DNA of 64,000 nt from Paraburkholderia megapolitana. Its GTDB lineage: Bacteria > Pseudomonadota > Gammaproteobacteria > Burkholderiales > Burkholderiaceae. The notes below the pieces were generated by a model. That model ran no database searches. It saw nothing but the letters and a program-made list of their open reading frames with translations, and had not been told where the DNA came from. Location of the stretch: the NCBI RefSeq assembly GCF_007556815.1, contig NZ_CP041743.1, positions 1,116,001 to 1,180,000 on the forward strand, written 5' to 3'. This document shows, one piece after another, positions 1 to 8,345 of this stretch; within the stretch, counting starts at the first letter, position 1, and each line of letters opens with the position of its first letter. The position numbers were made by a program, and so were the translations under genes.

Positions 1-102
1 CGCCTTGGCGGCGAAGTACAGATAGCGACGGTTTGCCTGCGATTCGCCGGCAAACGCTGCCTTAAGGTTGTCCTCTGTCTTCGTTCCCTTGAGTTGCGAC
101 AT
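1..102 (-). CDS. Rubrerythrin, N-terminal fragment (runs off the window)
   Basis: Only the first 34 codons lie in the window; the gene continues beyond base 1. The translation starts MSQLKGTKTEDNLKAAF and continues with GESQANRRYLYFAAKA, the first ferritin-like helix of rubrerythrins, where the Glu of GESQ is a diiron ligand. The ATG at 102-100 is preceded by a strong AGGAGG Shine-Dalgarno (bases 108-113 on the complement). Family members are cytoplasmic diiron peroxide reductases in oxidative-stress defence. The rubredoxin-like C-terminus cannot be checked here. Confidence 0.85.
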   Translation of the reverse strand, partial: MSQLKGTKTEDNLKAAFAGESQANRRYLYFAAKA

Positions 103-347
103 CTAAACCTCCTGGAAAGCCGTGTATGTGGGGTGCGCGAGGGGGGTAAAGCGAACGATCGTCTGTCCGATGTCCACGTAAGCGATGCAACGACAGCGGG
201 GCACGCGGTCCGCCAGCGTGTATCTAAATCTAGAAGCTGGGCAAGGGGTTCCCCAATTGTGTTTTTCAATCCCACCGATAGCCGCACACCTTGCATAATG
301 CGCACCCCCGTCTACACTCGTATAGCTATACCCTCGGTGGAATTGCC

Positions 348-707
348 ATGCGACTCACCATCCTGATCAACGGTTCCGATCCCACCGTCAACCACGATTA
401 CGCCGTGCTCTGGCTCGATACCGATGAACATCGGTGGTCGCGCGAAGCGCATGACGGAATCGATCTGCCCCCGTGGGGCGAAGTGCGCGATGTCGACGGC
501 GTCACGACGCTGTGCGCGCCGAGCACCGATGCACCGCTGTGCACGCTGCGCGGTCTGTCGGTCGACCGCAGGCAGCGCGTCAGCTCTGCGCAAGGTCCGG
601 CTGCGTGGTCGTGCGTGCAGGCCCATACGCCGGCTACCGGCTACTGGCGTCTGCAGGCAGTCGATCGACAGACCGTGCATGCTGAACACAGCGTGTTCAG
701 CCGCTGA
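348..707 (+). CDS. Hypothetical protein, 119 aa
   Basis: I do not recognise a family. The start at 348 (MRLTILINGSDPTVNHDYAV) is preferred over an upstream in-frame codon at 291, because the upstream extension looks like non-coding sequence. The protein is soluble and rich in Asp, Arg and Trp, with no signal peptide or membrane segment. It stands alone between the rubrerythrin gene, which is transcribed away from it, and the membrane protein that starts at 885. The frame has good third-position GC, so it is probably real. Function unknown. Confidence 0.55.
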   Translation: MRLTILINGSDPTVNHDYAVLWLDTDEHRWSREAHDGIDLPPWGEVRDVDGVTTLCAPSTDAPLCTLRGLSVDRRQRVSSAQGPAAWSCVQAHTPATGYWRLQAVDRQTVHAEHSVFSR

Positions 708-884
708 ACCGCTCTCGCTGCGTCGCACCGTTCTTGTGTTGCAGGTATCCGTCAGCTACGTCGGCGGCGTACGCCTGCCTTGACAGACGCTGAGCCTCCT
801 CTCGATACTCCGGGCTATTCGATCTTTTCGCCGTGTCCACTGCAAGCAGCATGCCGCGTGACACGTCGAAATCCGGGGGAATGG

Positions 885-2204
885 ATGCGGCATCCTGCAG
901 AAAACCTGCTTGCACGACGCAGCCGATGGCTCACGCATGCGATCAGTGTGCTGGCCCTGGCTGCGTTAGCTATCTTCGCTACGTTTTCGCTTACGGCCCA
1001 CGCCGCCGCATCGGATGCAAACGCTCCGGACGCCGATGCCTGCAAGCTCGTGCAGGAAGCCAATGCCGAGCAACTGATCGTGCCGGCCGACAATGAGACC
1101 GACACGGACACCGTGATCGACCGCTCGTCGAGTCACCCGGAGCCGGGCAAGTCCAACTGCTTCTGGCAGACGCATAAAAGCGGCGCCGCGAGCAATACGT
1201 CGCCGGACGCCACGCTCTCACTCGACTTCTATCACTTCGTCGATGCCGCCCATGCGCAGGCGAACACCCGCGATCTCGGCGTACCCCCGATCCCGCCACT
1301 GTTCATCACCACCGACGATCCCACCGACCGGATCTTCCGTATATCCGGCAACGAGATCGCCGCGCTGCATGGTTCTGACGTCGCGGTAGTGCATGCGGAA
1401 ACGCCCGCGACCATTTCGAATCATGCGGCCTGGAGTGCGCGTCTGGAGGCGCTGGCACTGGGCGCGGCCGGTGCGCACGTGCATGCGTCGGCCAACGCAA
1501 ACTCAAATGCAGGCGCAGGCGCAAGTACCGGCGAAACCGCCGCATGGCGTCCCGCAGCACACGCCGCGCCTGCTATCGGCGCCACACTGGCGCTACCCCT
1601 GCACGTGCTATGGGCGCTGATCCGCTGGCGTTTCTTGATGCCGCCCGTTCTCATTGCACTGATACTCGCCTCTGCCGTATTTCTGAAAGGTCTGCGTCGC
1701 CACTTTGGCTGGTTGATCCCACTGGCCGTGGTACTGACCGTCGTGAACATCATCTTCGGCCCGTACCTCGGTGTGCTGCTCATTTATCGCATGGGCGAGC
1801 AGGGTCAGGCAGCTGTTACCAGTACTTACGGGACCAGCACGAGATATAACAATCACCGTGTCATCGGTTACAACGTGCTGCTGCGCACCGCCGATGGCAA
1901 GGTTGTCGAAACCACGTTCGAAGACGACGACCTGAACATCTATGCGCCGCACAACTCAGCGTTTTATCCACATGAGGGCGATGAATTTACGGTGCGCTAT
2001 GTAGCGGGCTTTCCAGGCGATTTCGTGATCGTCAGCGACGACGACAGTCCGTGGGCGAAGCGGATGCGTTGCCGCGTATTAACCCGCGACGCATTCGCCG
2101 CGCAGGAAAAACAGCGCTTTGCGCCGGACTCGGCCGCCTTCCGTGACGCTGCGAAGGCCGCAGACCAGGCACTGCAAGCCGCTGGCTGCGACGTGAATCA
2201 GTAA
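885..2204 (+). CDS. Membrane protein with signal peptide and C-terminal DUF3592-like domain, 439 aa
   Basis: The frame is open from a TTG at 780, but the ATG at 885 has a GGGGGA ribosome site at 875-880 and is followed directly by a hydrophobic leader (about residues 15-40, ending AHAA), so I choose it. A polar, Ala/Asp-rich extracytoplasmic segment of about 190 residues follows, then three closely spaced hydrophobic helices (about 235-300). The C-terminal part (about 300-385) resembles DUF3592-type domains, with the YNVLLRTADG and VRYVAGFPGD strands. Function is unknown. A rho-independent terminator follows the gene at 2302-2332. The DUF3592 assignment is by general appearance only. Confidence 0.65.
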   Translation: MRHPAENLLARRSRWLTHAISVLALAALAIFATFSLTAHAAASDANAPDADACKLVQEANAEQLIVPADNETDTDTVIDRSSSHPEPGKSNCFWQTHKSGAASNTSPDATLSLDFYHFVDAAHAQANTRDLGVPPIPPLFITTDDPTDRIFRISGNEIAALHGSDVAVVHAETPATISNHAAWSARLEALALGAAGAHVHASANANSNAGAGASTGETAAWRPAAHAAPAIGATLALPLHVLWALIRWRFLMPPVLIALILASAVFLKGLRRHFGWLIPLAVVLTVVNIIFGPYLGVLLIYRMGEQGQAAVTSTYGTSTRYNNHRVIGYNVLLRTADGKVVETTFEDDDLNIYAPHNSAFYPHEGDEFTVRYVAGFPGDFVIVSDDDSPWAKRMRCRVLTRDAFAAQEKQRFAPDSAAFRDAAKAADQALQAAGCDVNQ

Positions 2205-2301
2205 GGTCGAGTAATTAGAACCGGAAGTGCGAGTCGCGCTGAGGCACGCGGATTTAAGCCGTGCTTAAGAGTCGATCCCTAGAGTGGGAAATCCACGCAT
2301 T

Positions 2302-2332
2302 GGGGTCGCCGAGAGGCGGCCCGTTTTTTTTT
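2302..2332 (+). terminator. Rho-independent terminator
   Basis: GGGTCGCC (2303-2310), loop GAGA, GGCGGCCC (2315-2322), then G and nine T residues. The stem has a single G-T mismatch. It closes the transcript of the membrane protein ending at 2204 and lies just before the convergent Crp/Fnr gene. Confidence 0.85.
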
Positions 2333-2344
2333 GCCGCAGTAGTT

Positions 2345-3070
2345 TCAACGCGGCGCGAGGCTGGCAAGCTCAGCCAGCTTCTGCGCATCGACGATTTCGA
2401 TTTCGGCGTAACGCAGCTGCAATGCGCCCTGCATCTCGAACTGCCGCAAGATCTGGTTCGTTGTTTGCCGCGACAGCGCGAGCATCATCGCGAGGTCTTC
2501 CTGCGGCACCTTGAGTACGCGCCGCAGCGTGCCCGACTCTCCATAGCCGCCGGCCATCAGCAGCAGACGCCGCGCCACGCGTTGTGCGGCCGGCAGCAGC
2601 GCGGCCTCCTCGATCGCATCGAAAGCGAAGCGCAGCTTTTGCGTGAGTAACAGGCCGAACGCATGCCACCATTCGGGCGTACCTTCGAGCATCGCCGCAA
2701 GCGCCGCGCGCCGCACATGAAACAGCACTGAGTCGCGCTCAGCATAAGCGTCGTGTGTACGCTCACGGCCGTCGAACAGCGTAATCTCGCCGAACCAGTT
2801 GACCGGTTCGATCACGGCGAGCAGCGCTTCTTTGCCCGCGAAACTGGCCGCGCCGATGCGCATCAGGCCATCGAGCACACAATAGAGGCCATCGTCGGGA
2901 TCGTTGCGCATGAAAAGCCGCTCGCCGGCTGCGAGCCGCTGCAGGCGGCCCGATTCCACCAGTTGCGCACGCAACGCCTCCGGTGCAGCGCGAAACCACG
3001 CGCTGCGCTCGAGCGTCGCGATCAGTGCGGCGCCTGCAAACGGCTCGGACGGCGAGGCACGCGAGGCCAT
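2345..3070 (-). CDS. Crp/Fnr-family transcriptional regulator, 241 aa
   Basis: The N-terminal half (about residues 20-140) is a cyclic-nucleotide-binding-type beta-roll (GERLFMRNDPDDGLYCVLDG, then a GEITLFDGRERTHDAYAERD segment). The C-terminal part holds a winged HTH with recognition region LALSRQTTNQILRQFEMQG (about 195-215). There is no N-terminal Cys cluster, so it is not an FNR-type iron-sulfur sensor. It diverges from the Mpo1-like gene at 3177 across about 106 bp, so it may control that gene. The effector is unknown. The start ATG at 3070 fits the usual 220-245 aa family length. Confidence 0.85.
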   Translation of the reverse strand: MASRASPSEPFAGAALIATLERSAWFRAAPEALRAQLVESGRLQRLAAGERLFMRNDPDDGLYCVLDGLMRIGAASFAGKEALLAVIEPVNWFGEITLFDGRERTHDAYAERDSVLFHVRRAALAAMLEGTPEWWHAFGLLLTQKLRFAFDAIEEAALLPAAQRVARRLLLMAGGYGESGTLRRVLKVPQEDLAMMLALSRQTTNQILRQFEMQGALQLRYAEIEIVDAQKLAELASLAPR

Positions 3071-3176
3071 GGGGACCTGTCTCCTGGGTGGGCAGTTATG
3101 CCGGATTGTCGGCTAGCTGAAGGTTTTATTACCGGTTGCCCGCGATTATGAGGGCTTTGCATCAGGAGCGTCACTC

Positions 3177-3719
3177 ATGAGAACGCTAACCGAACAACTC
3201 ACCCAGTACGCCGCTTATCACCGGGACCGGCGCAATATCGCCACGCACTTCGTCGGCATTCCGATGATCGTACTCGCGCTGGCCGTGCTACTGAGCCGGC
3301 CGTCGTGGGCGATCGGCGGGCTGCCGTTCATGCTGTCGCCGGCATGGGTGCTGTTCGTCGGGGCAACCGTCTATTACCTCGTGCTCGACGTGCCGCTCGG
3401 CGTGATGATGGCGATTTTCTCCGCGCTGTGTCTCGCTGTGGGCCGCTGGCTCGCCACGCAGTCCACGGTAACGTGGCTCGTTGCCGGCATCGGTCTGTTC
3501 GTGGTCGGCTGGGTCTTTCAGTTTGTCGGTCATGCCTACGAAGGTCGCAAGCCGGCCTTCGTCGACGACGTGATGGGCCTGCTGGTCGGCCCGCTGTTCG
3601 TGCTCGCCGAAGCGCTGTTCGGTTTTGGCTGGCGACCGTCGCTGCGTGAAGCGATCGAAGCGCAGGTCGGACCGACCCGCATCAACCCGGGCCGCACCGC
3701 GGCGCATTCAGGGCACTGA
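3177..3719 (+). CDS. Mpo1-like / DUF962 membrane protein, 180 aa
   Basis: The protein matches the DUF962 (Mpo1/YGL010w) family. The N-terminal motif YHRDRRNIATHFVGIPMI and the later QFVGHAYEGRKPAFVDD carry the conserved histidines, and there are four hydrophobic segments between about residues 30 and 155. Yeast Mpo1 is an iron-dependent dioxygenase that alpha-oxidises 2-hydroxy fatty acids at the ER membrane. The bacterial members are little studied, so a lipid-related role is inference. The gene is divergent from the Crp/Fnr regulator and tail-to-tail with rarD. Confidence 0.8.
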   Translation: MRTLTEQLTQYAAYHRDRRNIATHFVGIPMIVLALAVLLSRPSWAIGGLPFMLSPAWVLFVGATVYYLVLDVPLGVMMAIFSALCLAVGRWLATQSTVTWLVAGIGLFVVGWVFQFVGHAYEGRKPAFVDDVMGLLVGPLFVLAEALFGFGWRPSLREAIEAQVGPTRINPGRTAAHSGH

Positions 3720-3733
3720 GACCCCACTCAAGC

Positions 3734-4657
3734 TCAACGGGGCGCGAAGCGCACGAGCCGCACGCCATGCAGTGCGGTCAGTGCGACTGCGATCCAGATC
3801 GGTATATAGGTGGCGAGTTGCTGCGCGGACAGCGTCTCGCCGAGCAGCGTCACGGAAACGAGCACCAGCAGTACCGGTTCGACGTAACCGAGAATACCGA
3901 ACAGCGCCATCGGCAGCAGACGGCTCGCCTTCAGATTCGACGCGAGCGCGCACGCACTCAGCATGCCCAGTCCGGGTAACAGCAAACACCACATGTCCAC
4001 GCGGCCAGCGATTCGCGCGAGCGAACCGCCGGTGACGATCAGCACGACTGCGACCGGCAACAGCAGAAGCATCTCGAGCGCAAAAGCGGTCAGCGAGTCC
4101 GCGTTGATCTTGCGGCGCAACACGAAGTACGGCGGATAACCGAGCGCGACCAGCAGCGTCGGCCACGAGAACGCACCGGTCACCCATAGCTCGTGTGCAA
4201 CGCCGACGGCTGCGCAGGCGACCGCCAGCCACTGCAGCCCATCGAGTCGCTCGCGAAAATAGAAGCGGCCGACCAGCACCATCGTCAGCGGCAACAGGAA
4301 ATAGCCCAGCGATACTTCGAGCATCCGCCCGTGCAGGGGCGCCCAGAGGAATAACCACAGTTGCGCGCCGAGCAATGCCGCGCTGACGAGCAAAGCGAGA
4401 GCAACGTACGGTCGGCCCACCGCGCGCATCGCGAGAGCAAGCAATTGCGGAAGGCGGCCGCGCAACGCGAGCAGGAGCAGCGCACCGGGCACGGTCCAGA
4501 CGACACGCCACGCGAAGATATCGAGGCCGGTAAGCGGTGCGAGCAGCGTCGCATACGCCGACAGCAGCGCAAACAACGTCGACGCCCCCACCGAAAGCGC
4601 TATACCGCGGCCGGGTTCCTCGTGATTGGGCGGATTTTTGGAGCTTGCAGCGCTCAT
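3734..4657 (-). CDS. rarD: RarD-type EamA-family transporter, 307 aa
   Basis: The sequence has about ten hydrophobic segments, arranged as two EamA-like halves. The opening GIALSVGASTLFALLSAYAT, the segment DIFAWRVVWTVPGALLLLA and LWAPLHGRMLEVSLGYFLLPL are typical of the RarD (chloramphenicol-sensitive protein) branch. RarD proteins are inner-membrane drug/metabolite-type transporters with poorly defined substrates. The ATG at 4657 gives about the usual family length (about 295-310 aa). It is convergent with the Mpo1-like gene (14 bp gap), and its upstream region is shared with egtD. Confidence 0.85.
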   Translation of the reverse strand: MSAASSKNPPNHEEPGRGIALSVGASTLFALLSAYATLLAPLTGLDIFAWRVVWTVPGALLLLALRGRLPQLLALAMRAVGRPYVALALLVSAALLGAQLWLFLWAPLHGRMLEVSLGYFLLPLTMVLVGRFYFRERLDGLQWLAVACAAVGVAHELWVTGAFSWPTLLVALGYPPYFVLRRKINADSLTAFALEMLLLLPVAVVLIVTGGSLARIAGRVDMWCLLLPGLGMLSACALASNLKASRLLPMALFGILGYVEPVLLVLVSVTLLGETLSAQQLATYIPIWIAVALTALHGVRLVRFAPR

Positions 4658-5197
4658 CGGCGGTCCTGCGGGTTCTGCACAGGCGGGCGGTTCGTCGCTG
4701 TACAGAGCGGCGCGATGCTGCGGTGTTTCATCAGAGGTTTATCCCGGCGCGCAGCATGTCGCACGATCAAGGCGCACGCTGTCATTTCAGTTTCAATTCA
4801 ACGCGGCATTCTAGACGGATTCGCCGTTGTCAGCGCCGCGGTAGCGTTATGCACCGCACATTCAGTCCGTGCGAATCGGCGGCAAATGGACTAGAACATA
4901 ACTTCATGTCGCGCCGGCGCGACCTGGATCGGCGATATCGGCCCTATCGGTCGCATCGATCCAGCCGCGAAGCAAGCGCGTTTCTTGCTACATCGTTTTT
5001 TCACCATCGGGCTCGCCCGGAGGCCCCGACCCACGGCCGGCCCCGAACCCTTGCTACGAGCCCGCGCTTCCCGTGGCGTCTGCGCCCCTCGCTGCACACC
5101 GCGCATTTGCCCCGCATCATGGCCGCACACGCGGCACCTCAACGCCGGACTGACACCGCCCCCGCGGCCCGGCGAAACACCGATCACTGGAGAACGC
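4658..5197. other. 540-bp divergent intergenic region between rarD and egtD
   Basis: No convincing gene. An in-frame extension of egtD is open from 4985, but its translation (Arg/Pro-rich, low complexity) does not look like protein. The region contains a perfect 16-bp palindrome, GTCGCGCCGGCGCGAC, at 4908-4923, and must hold the promoters for both flanking genes. An EgtB gene, often next to egtD, is not present. Confidence 0.6.
4908..4923. promoter_or_regulatory. 16-bp perfect palindrome, possible operator
   Basis: GTCGCGCCGGCGCGAC is perfectly self-complementary and lies 275 bp before egtD and about 250 bp before rarD. In GC-rich DNA such a palindrome can arise by chance, so the operator role is weakly supported. 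Confidence 0.25.
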
Positions 5198-6166
5198 ATG
5201 ACTCAGCCTGCCCTCTCGCCCGACGTATCGCCCGCCTTCGCCGCCGAAGTCCGCGCTGGCCTGACCCACGCCCCGCAAAAGGAATTGCCGTCGAAATACC
5301 TGTACGACGAAGTCGGCTCTGCGCTGTTCGAAGTCATCACCGTGTTGCCCGAGTACGGCGTGACGCGCGCCGAAGAACGTCTGATGGCGCAGCACGCCGC
5401 AGACATCGTCGCGCACCTGCCGCACGACGTGACCGTCGCCGAACTCGGCAGCGGCAGCGGACGCAAAACGCGCCGCATTCTGGAAGCACTCTGTAAAAAA
5501 CGCCCTACTTCTTACTGCCCGATTGAAATTTCGCGCACCGCGCTGCAGTTGTGCCGGCGCGAACTCGGTGATATCGAACGGATTTCGATTGTCGGTTACG
5601 AGCGCGATTATCTTGCCGGGCTCGCGGAAGTAAGCCGCCAGCGTGCGGCCGGCGAGCGGCTGCTGGTGCTGTTTCTCGGCAGCACGATCGGTAACTTCGC
5701 ACGGCTCGCGGCGACGCGCTTTCTGCGCGAGATCCACGCCATGCTTGCCCCCGGCGATGCCCTGCTGCTCGGCACCGACCTCGACAAACCGGTGCCCGTG
5801 CTGCTCGCCGCCTACGACGATCCGATCGGTGTCACTGCCGCGTTCAACCTGAACCTGCTCGCGCGCATCAATCGCGAACTGGGTGGCGACTTCCCGCTCG
5901 AGGCGTTCGAACATGTCGCGCGCTTTAACCGCGACGCGCGCAGCATCGAGATGCATCTGCGCGCCACCCGCCGCGTGAGCGCCCATGTTCGCGCCGCGCA
6001 GCTGACGGTTACGCTCGAGGAAGGCGAAACGATCTGGACCGAGAGCAGCCACAAATACCTTGCGGAAGAGGTCGACGCGATGGCGCACGACGCGGGCTTT
6101 GCGTGCGAGCATCAGTGGCTCGAGCGGGACTGGGGGTTTGCGGAGAGCCTGCTCGTCGCGCGCTGA
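5198..6166 (+). CDS. egtD: L-histidine N-alpha-methyltransferase EgtD, 322 aa
   Basis: EgtD uses SAM to trimethylate histidine to hercynine, the first step of ergothioneine synthesis. The N-terminal KYLYDEVGSALFEVIT segment, the SAM-binding AELGSGSGRKTRRILEAL motif (about residues 81-98), FLGSTIGNFAR and the C-terminal WTESSHKYLAEEVDAMA segment are all typical of the family. The ATG at 5198 is chosen because the protein then matches the usual length (about 320 aa) and follows GGAGAAC. No EgtB sulfoxide synthase gene is next to it, so the second step must be encoded elsewhere, or hercynine may be the end product. Confidence 0.9.
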   Translation: MTQPALSPDVSPAFAAEVRAGLTHAPQKELPSKYLYDEVGSALFEVITVLPEYGVTRAEERLMAQHAADIVAHLPHDVTVAELGSGSGRKTRRILEALCKKRPTSYCPIEISRTALQLCRRELGDIERISIVGYERDYLAGLAEVSRQRAAGERLLVLFLGSTIGNFARLAATRFLREIHAMLAPGDALLLGTDLDKPVPVLLAAYDDPIGVTAAFNLNLLARINRELGGDFPLEAFEHVARFNRDARSIEMHLRATRRVSAHVRAAQLTVTLEEGETIWTESSHKYLAEEVDAMAHDAGFACEHQWLERDWGFAESLLVAR

Positions 6167-6190
6167 GCTGATAGAGCCAGCAGATGTTCC

Positions 6191-6214
6191 CGATCGCGGC
6201 GTGCGCCGCGATCG
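6191..6214. terminator. Hairpin between convergent egtD and acylphosphatase genes
   Basis: CGATCGCGGC, loop GTGC, GCCGCGATCG: a perfect 10-bp GC-rich stem lying exactly between two converging stop codons. There is no strong T tract, so its role as a bidirectional terminator is likely but not certain. Confidence 0.5.
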
Positions 6215-6215
6215 A

Positions 6216-6512
6216 TCAATGCTGCTCGAAACGTTCGAAGCGTTTTTCAGTGACGCGTTCTTCGCCGGTCACTTCGCTCACGCGGGCGGCCGGCGGCCCG
6301 TGGCGCAGCCACGACAGCATCCGGTCCACCTGGTTGGCCGTGCCCTGCAGCATCGCTTCGACTGAACCGTCTTCGAGGTTCGCAACCCACCCCCGAATAC
6401 CGAGCGCGTGCGCCTGACGCACGGTCGCGTGGCGAAAACCGACGCCCTGCACGACACCACGCACGCGTACGTAATACGTTTCGATCCGCGCATCCAGATC
6501 GGGACCCGTCAT
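6216..6512 (-). CDS. Acylphosphatase, 98 aa
   Basis: Acylphosphatases hydrolyse the carboxyl-phosphate bond of acyl phosphates. The signature VVQGVGFRHATVRQA (about residues 18-32) holds the catalytic Arg, and GWVANLEDGSVEAMLQG (about 40-56) holds the catalytic Asn. The ATG at 6512 has a GAGGAG ribosome site on the complement and gives the normal size of about 90-100 aa, so I prefer it to the ATG at 6530. The C-terminus is slightly extended and charged. It is convergent with egtD and divergent from hpnA. Confidence 0.9.
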   Translation of the reverse strand: MTGPDLDARIETYYVRVRGVVQGVGFRHATVRQAHALGIRGWVANLEDGSVEAMLQGTANQVDRMLSWLRHGPPAARVSEVTGEERVTEKRFERFEQH

Positions 6513-6671
6513 GACTTCAGCTCCTCGCAAAAACTTTCAAGCCGGCATTCTAGTCGCGTCGCGGCGTTTACGTATTGGGCGTGTTGCGCGCATTACCCTC
6601 TCGCGCCACGCGACACGCCAGCGCCGCGCCACGTACAATCCGACGACTTATTTGCCATCACCGGAACCAGA

Positions 6672-7682
6672 ATGACCGATCAGACCCGCGATCTCGTGCT
6701 CATCACCGGCGCCTCGGGCTTTGTCGGCTCGGCGGTCGCGCGCATCGCGCAGGAAAAAGGTTTTGCAGTGCGCGTCCTCGTACGCGCCACCAGCCCGAGA
6801 CGCAACGTCGAAGCACTCGACGCGGAAGTCGTCGTGGGCGACATGCGCGACGAAGCATCGATGCGCGCTGCCCTGCGCGGCGTGCGCTACCTGCTGCACG
6901 TCGCTGCCGACTACCGGCTGTGGGCGCCCGATCCGCTCGAGATCGAACGCGCGAATCTCGAAGGCGCCGAAGCGACGATGCGTGCGGCGCTGAAGGAAGG
7001 CGTCGAACGTATCGTGTACACGAGCAGCGTCGCGACGCTGAAGGTGACGAGCTCGGGCGCTTCCGCCGACGAAACCTCGCCGCTCACGCCCGAACGCGCG
7101 ATCGGCGTCTACAAGCGCAGCAAGGTGCTGGCCGAGCGCGCCGTGGAACGGATGATCGCGCAGGACGGTCTGCCGGCCGTGATCGTCAACCCGTCGACGC
7201 CAATCGGCCCGCGCGATGTCAAACCCACACCGACCGGCCGCATCATCGTCGAAGCGGCGCTCGGCAAGCTGCCCGCGTTCGTCGATACCGGCCTGAATCT
7301 CGTGCACGTCGACGATGTCGCCGCCGGACACTTTCTCGCGCTCGAACGCGGCAAGATCGGCGAGCGCTACATCCTCGGCGGAGAAAATCTGCCGCTGCAG
7401 ACGATGCTCGCGGATATCGCCACGCTCACCGGCCGCAAGCCGCCAACCATCGCCCTGCCGCGCTGGCCGCTCTATCCGCTCGCGCTCGGCGCCGAGATGG
7501 TCGCGAAATTCACGAAGCGCGAGCCATTCGTCACCGTCGACGGTTTGCGGATGTCGAAGAACAAGATGTATTTCTCGTCGGCGAAAGCGGAACGCGAACT
7601 CGGTTACCGCGCGCGGCCATACCGCGAAGGGTTGAGCGATGCGATCGACTGGTTCAGGCAGGCGGGGTATCTAAATCGCTGA
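6672..7682 (+). CDS. hpnA: Hopanoid-associated sugar epimerase HpnA, 336 aa
   Basis: This is an extended short-chain dehydrogenase/epimerase. It has a Rossmann glycine motif TGASGFVG (about residues 10-17), an SSVATL strand, the YKRSK active-site Tyr-Lys pair (about 149-153) and a NPSTPIGPRDVKPTPTGRI segment characteristic of HpnA. HpnA is encoded in hopanoid clusters and is proposed to act on the sugar part of the hopanoid side chain; its exact reaction is not settled. The ATG at 6672 is used because the upstream reading frame to 6408 overlaps the divergent acylphosphatase gene and is not protein-like. It opens the hopanoid region. Confidence 0.88.
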   Translation: MTDQTRDLVLITGASGFVGSAVARIAQEKGFAVRVLVRATSPRRNVEALDAEVVVGDMRDEASMRAALRGVRYLLHVAADYRLWAPDPLEIERANLEGAEATMRAALKEGVERIVYTSSVATLKVTSSGASADETSPLTPERAIGVYKRSKVLAERAVERMIAQDGLPAVIVNPSTPIGPRDVKPTPTGRIIVEAALGKLPAFVDTGLNLVHVDDVAAGHFLALERGKIGERYILGGENLPLQTMLADIATLTGRKPPTIALPRWPLYPLALGAEMVAKFTKREPFVTVDGLRMSKNKMYFSSAKAERELGYRARPYREGLSDAIDWFRQAGYLNR

Positions 7683-7775
7683 GCCGGCGTGCCGGGCCGC
7701 CCGCGTGAGCATTTTGTTACAGCGTCGGCTGACCCGCAGCGAGTAAAATCGCGGGTCCTATGAGAGAACCATCGC

Positions 7776-8312
7776 ATGAATCTTGACGAACAGATCGGCG
7801 CGCTCGAAGCGGGCGTCGATCAGATCAACCAGCTTATCGAGGCTGCCGCTACACCGCAGGCCGAGACAACGCCCGCGAGCGCCACGCAACCTGGCAACGC
7901 TGAAGCGACAGCAGAAGCGCAGCTGCCTGCGGCCGCGCCCGCCGAATCTGACACAGCCGACGCAGCCAACGCGATCGATGCAGCCGACCAGCCCACGCTG
8001 AAAATCAACCGCCCGAATCGCGACGAAATCACGATGACGATCGGCGACCAGACCGTATCGCTGCATCCCACACAGGTCGGCCAGTTGATCGAAGAACTCG
8101 CGAACGCGCGCGCATCGATGCAACCCGAACCACCGGCAAACCTGCCGCCTGGCTGGCGCTTCGTCTCGACGAAAAACCCGGTAATGGCCGTGCAGAAGCA
8201 ATCGAACGGCGACCGTCTGCTAGTGATGCGTCATACCGGTCATGGCTGGGTGCCGTTCACGTTCTCGCCGGATATGGTGATTCAGCTGTATATGCTGCTC
8301 ACGCAGCGCTGA
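7776..8312 (+). CDS. Conserved-looking hypothetical protein inside the hopanoid region, 178 aa
   Basis: I do not recognise a family. The first 25 residues (MNLDEQIGALEAGVDQINQL) look like an amphipathic helix. An Ala/Glu/Pro/Thr-rich linker (about 25-75) follows, then a compact C-terminal part (about 80-178) with Trp and aromatic residues (LPPGWRFVSTKNPVMAVQ, RHTGHGWVPFTFSPDMVIQL). There is no signal peptide or membrane segment. It lies 93 bp after hpnA and is convergent with the lytic transglycosylase. A TAAAAT hexamer at 7744-7749 may be the -10 of its own promoter. A link to hopanoids is by position only. Confidence 0.65.
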   Translation: MNLDEQIGALEAGVDQINQLIEAAATPQAETTPASATQPGNAEATAEAQLPAAAPAESDTADAANAIDAADQPTLKINRPNRDEITMTIGDQTVSLHPTQVGQLIEELANARASMQPEPPANLPPGWRFVSTKNPVMAVQKQSNGDRLLVMRHTGHGWVPFTFSPDMVIQLYMLLTQR

Positions 8313-8345
8313 TGCGCGTCGCTCAGCGTGAAGCCGAAGCGCTGC

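Noticed and set aside
3708..4511. Arg/Ala-rich 267-codon frame on the minus strand
   Set aside because: It overlaps rarD in another frame on the same strand, and rarD has clear family motifs.
4985..5197. N-terminal extension of EgtD by 71 codons
   Set aside because: The translation is Arg/Pro-rich and unlike the family; the ATG at 5198 gives the normal length.
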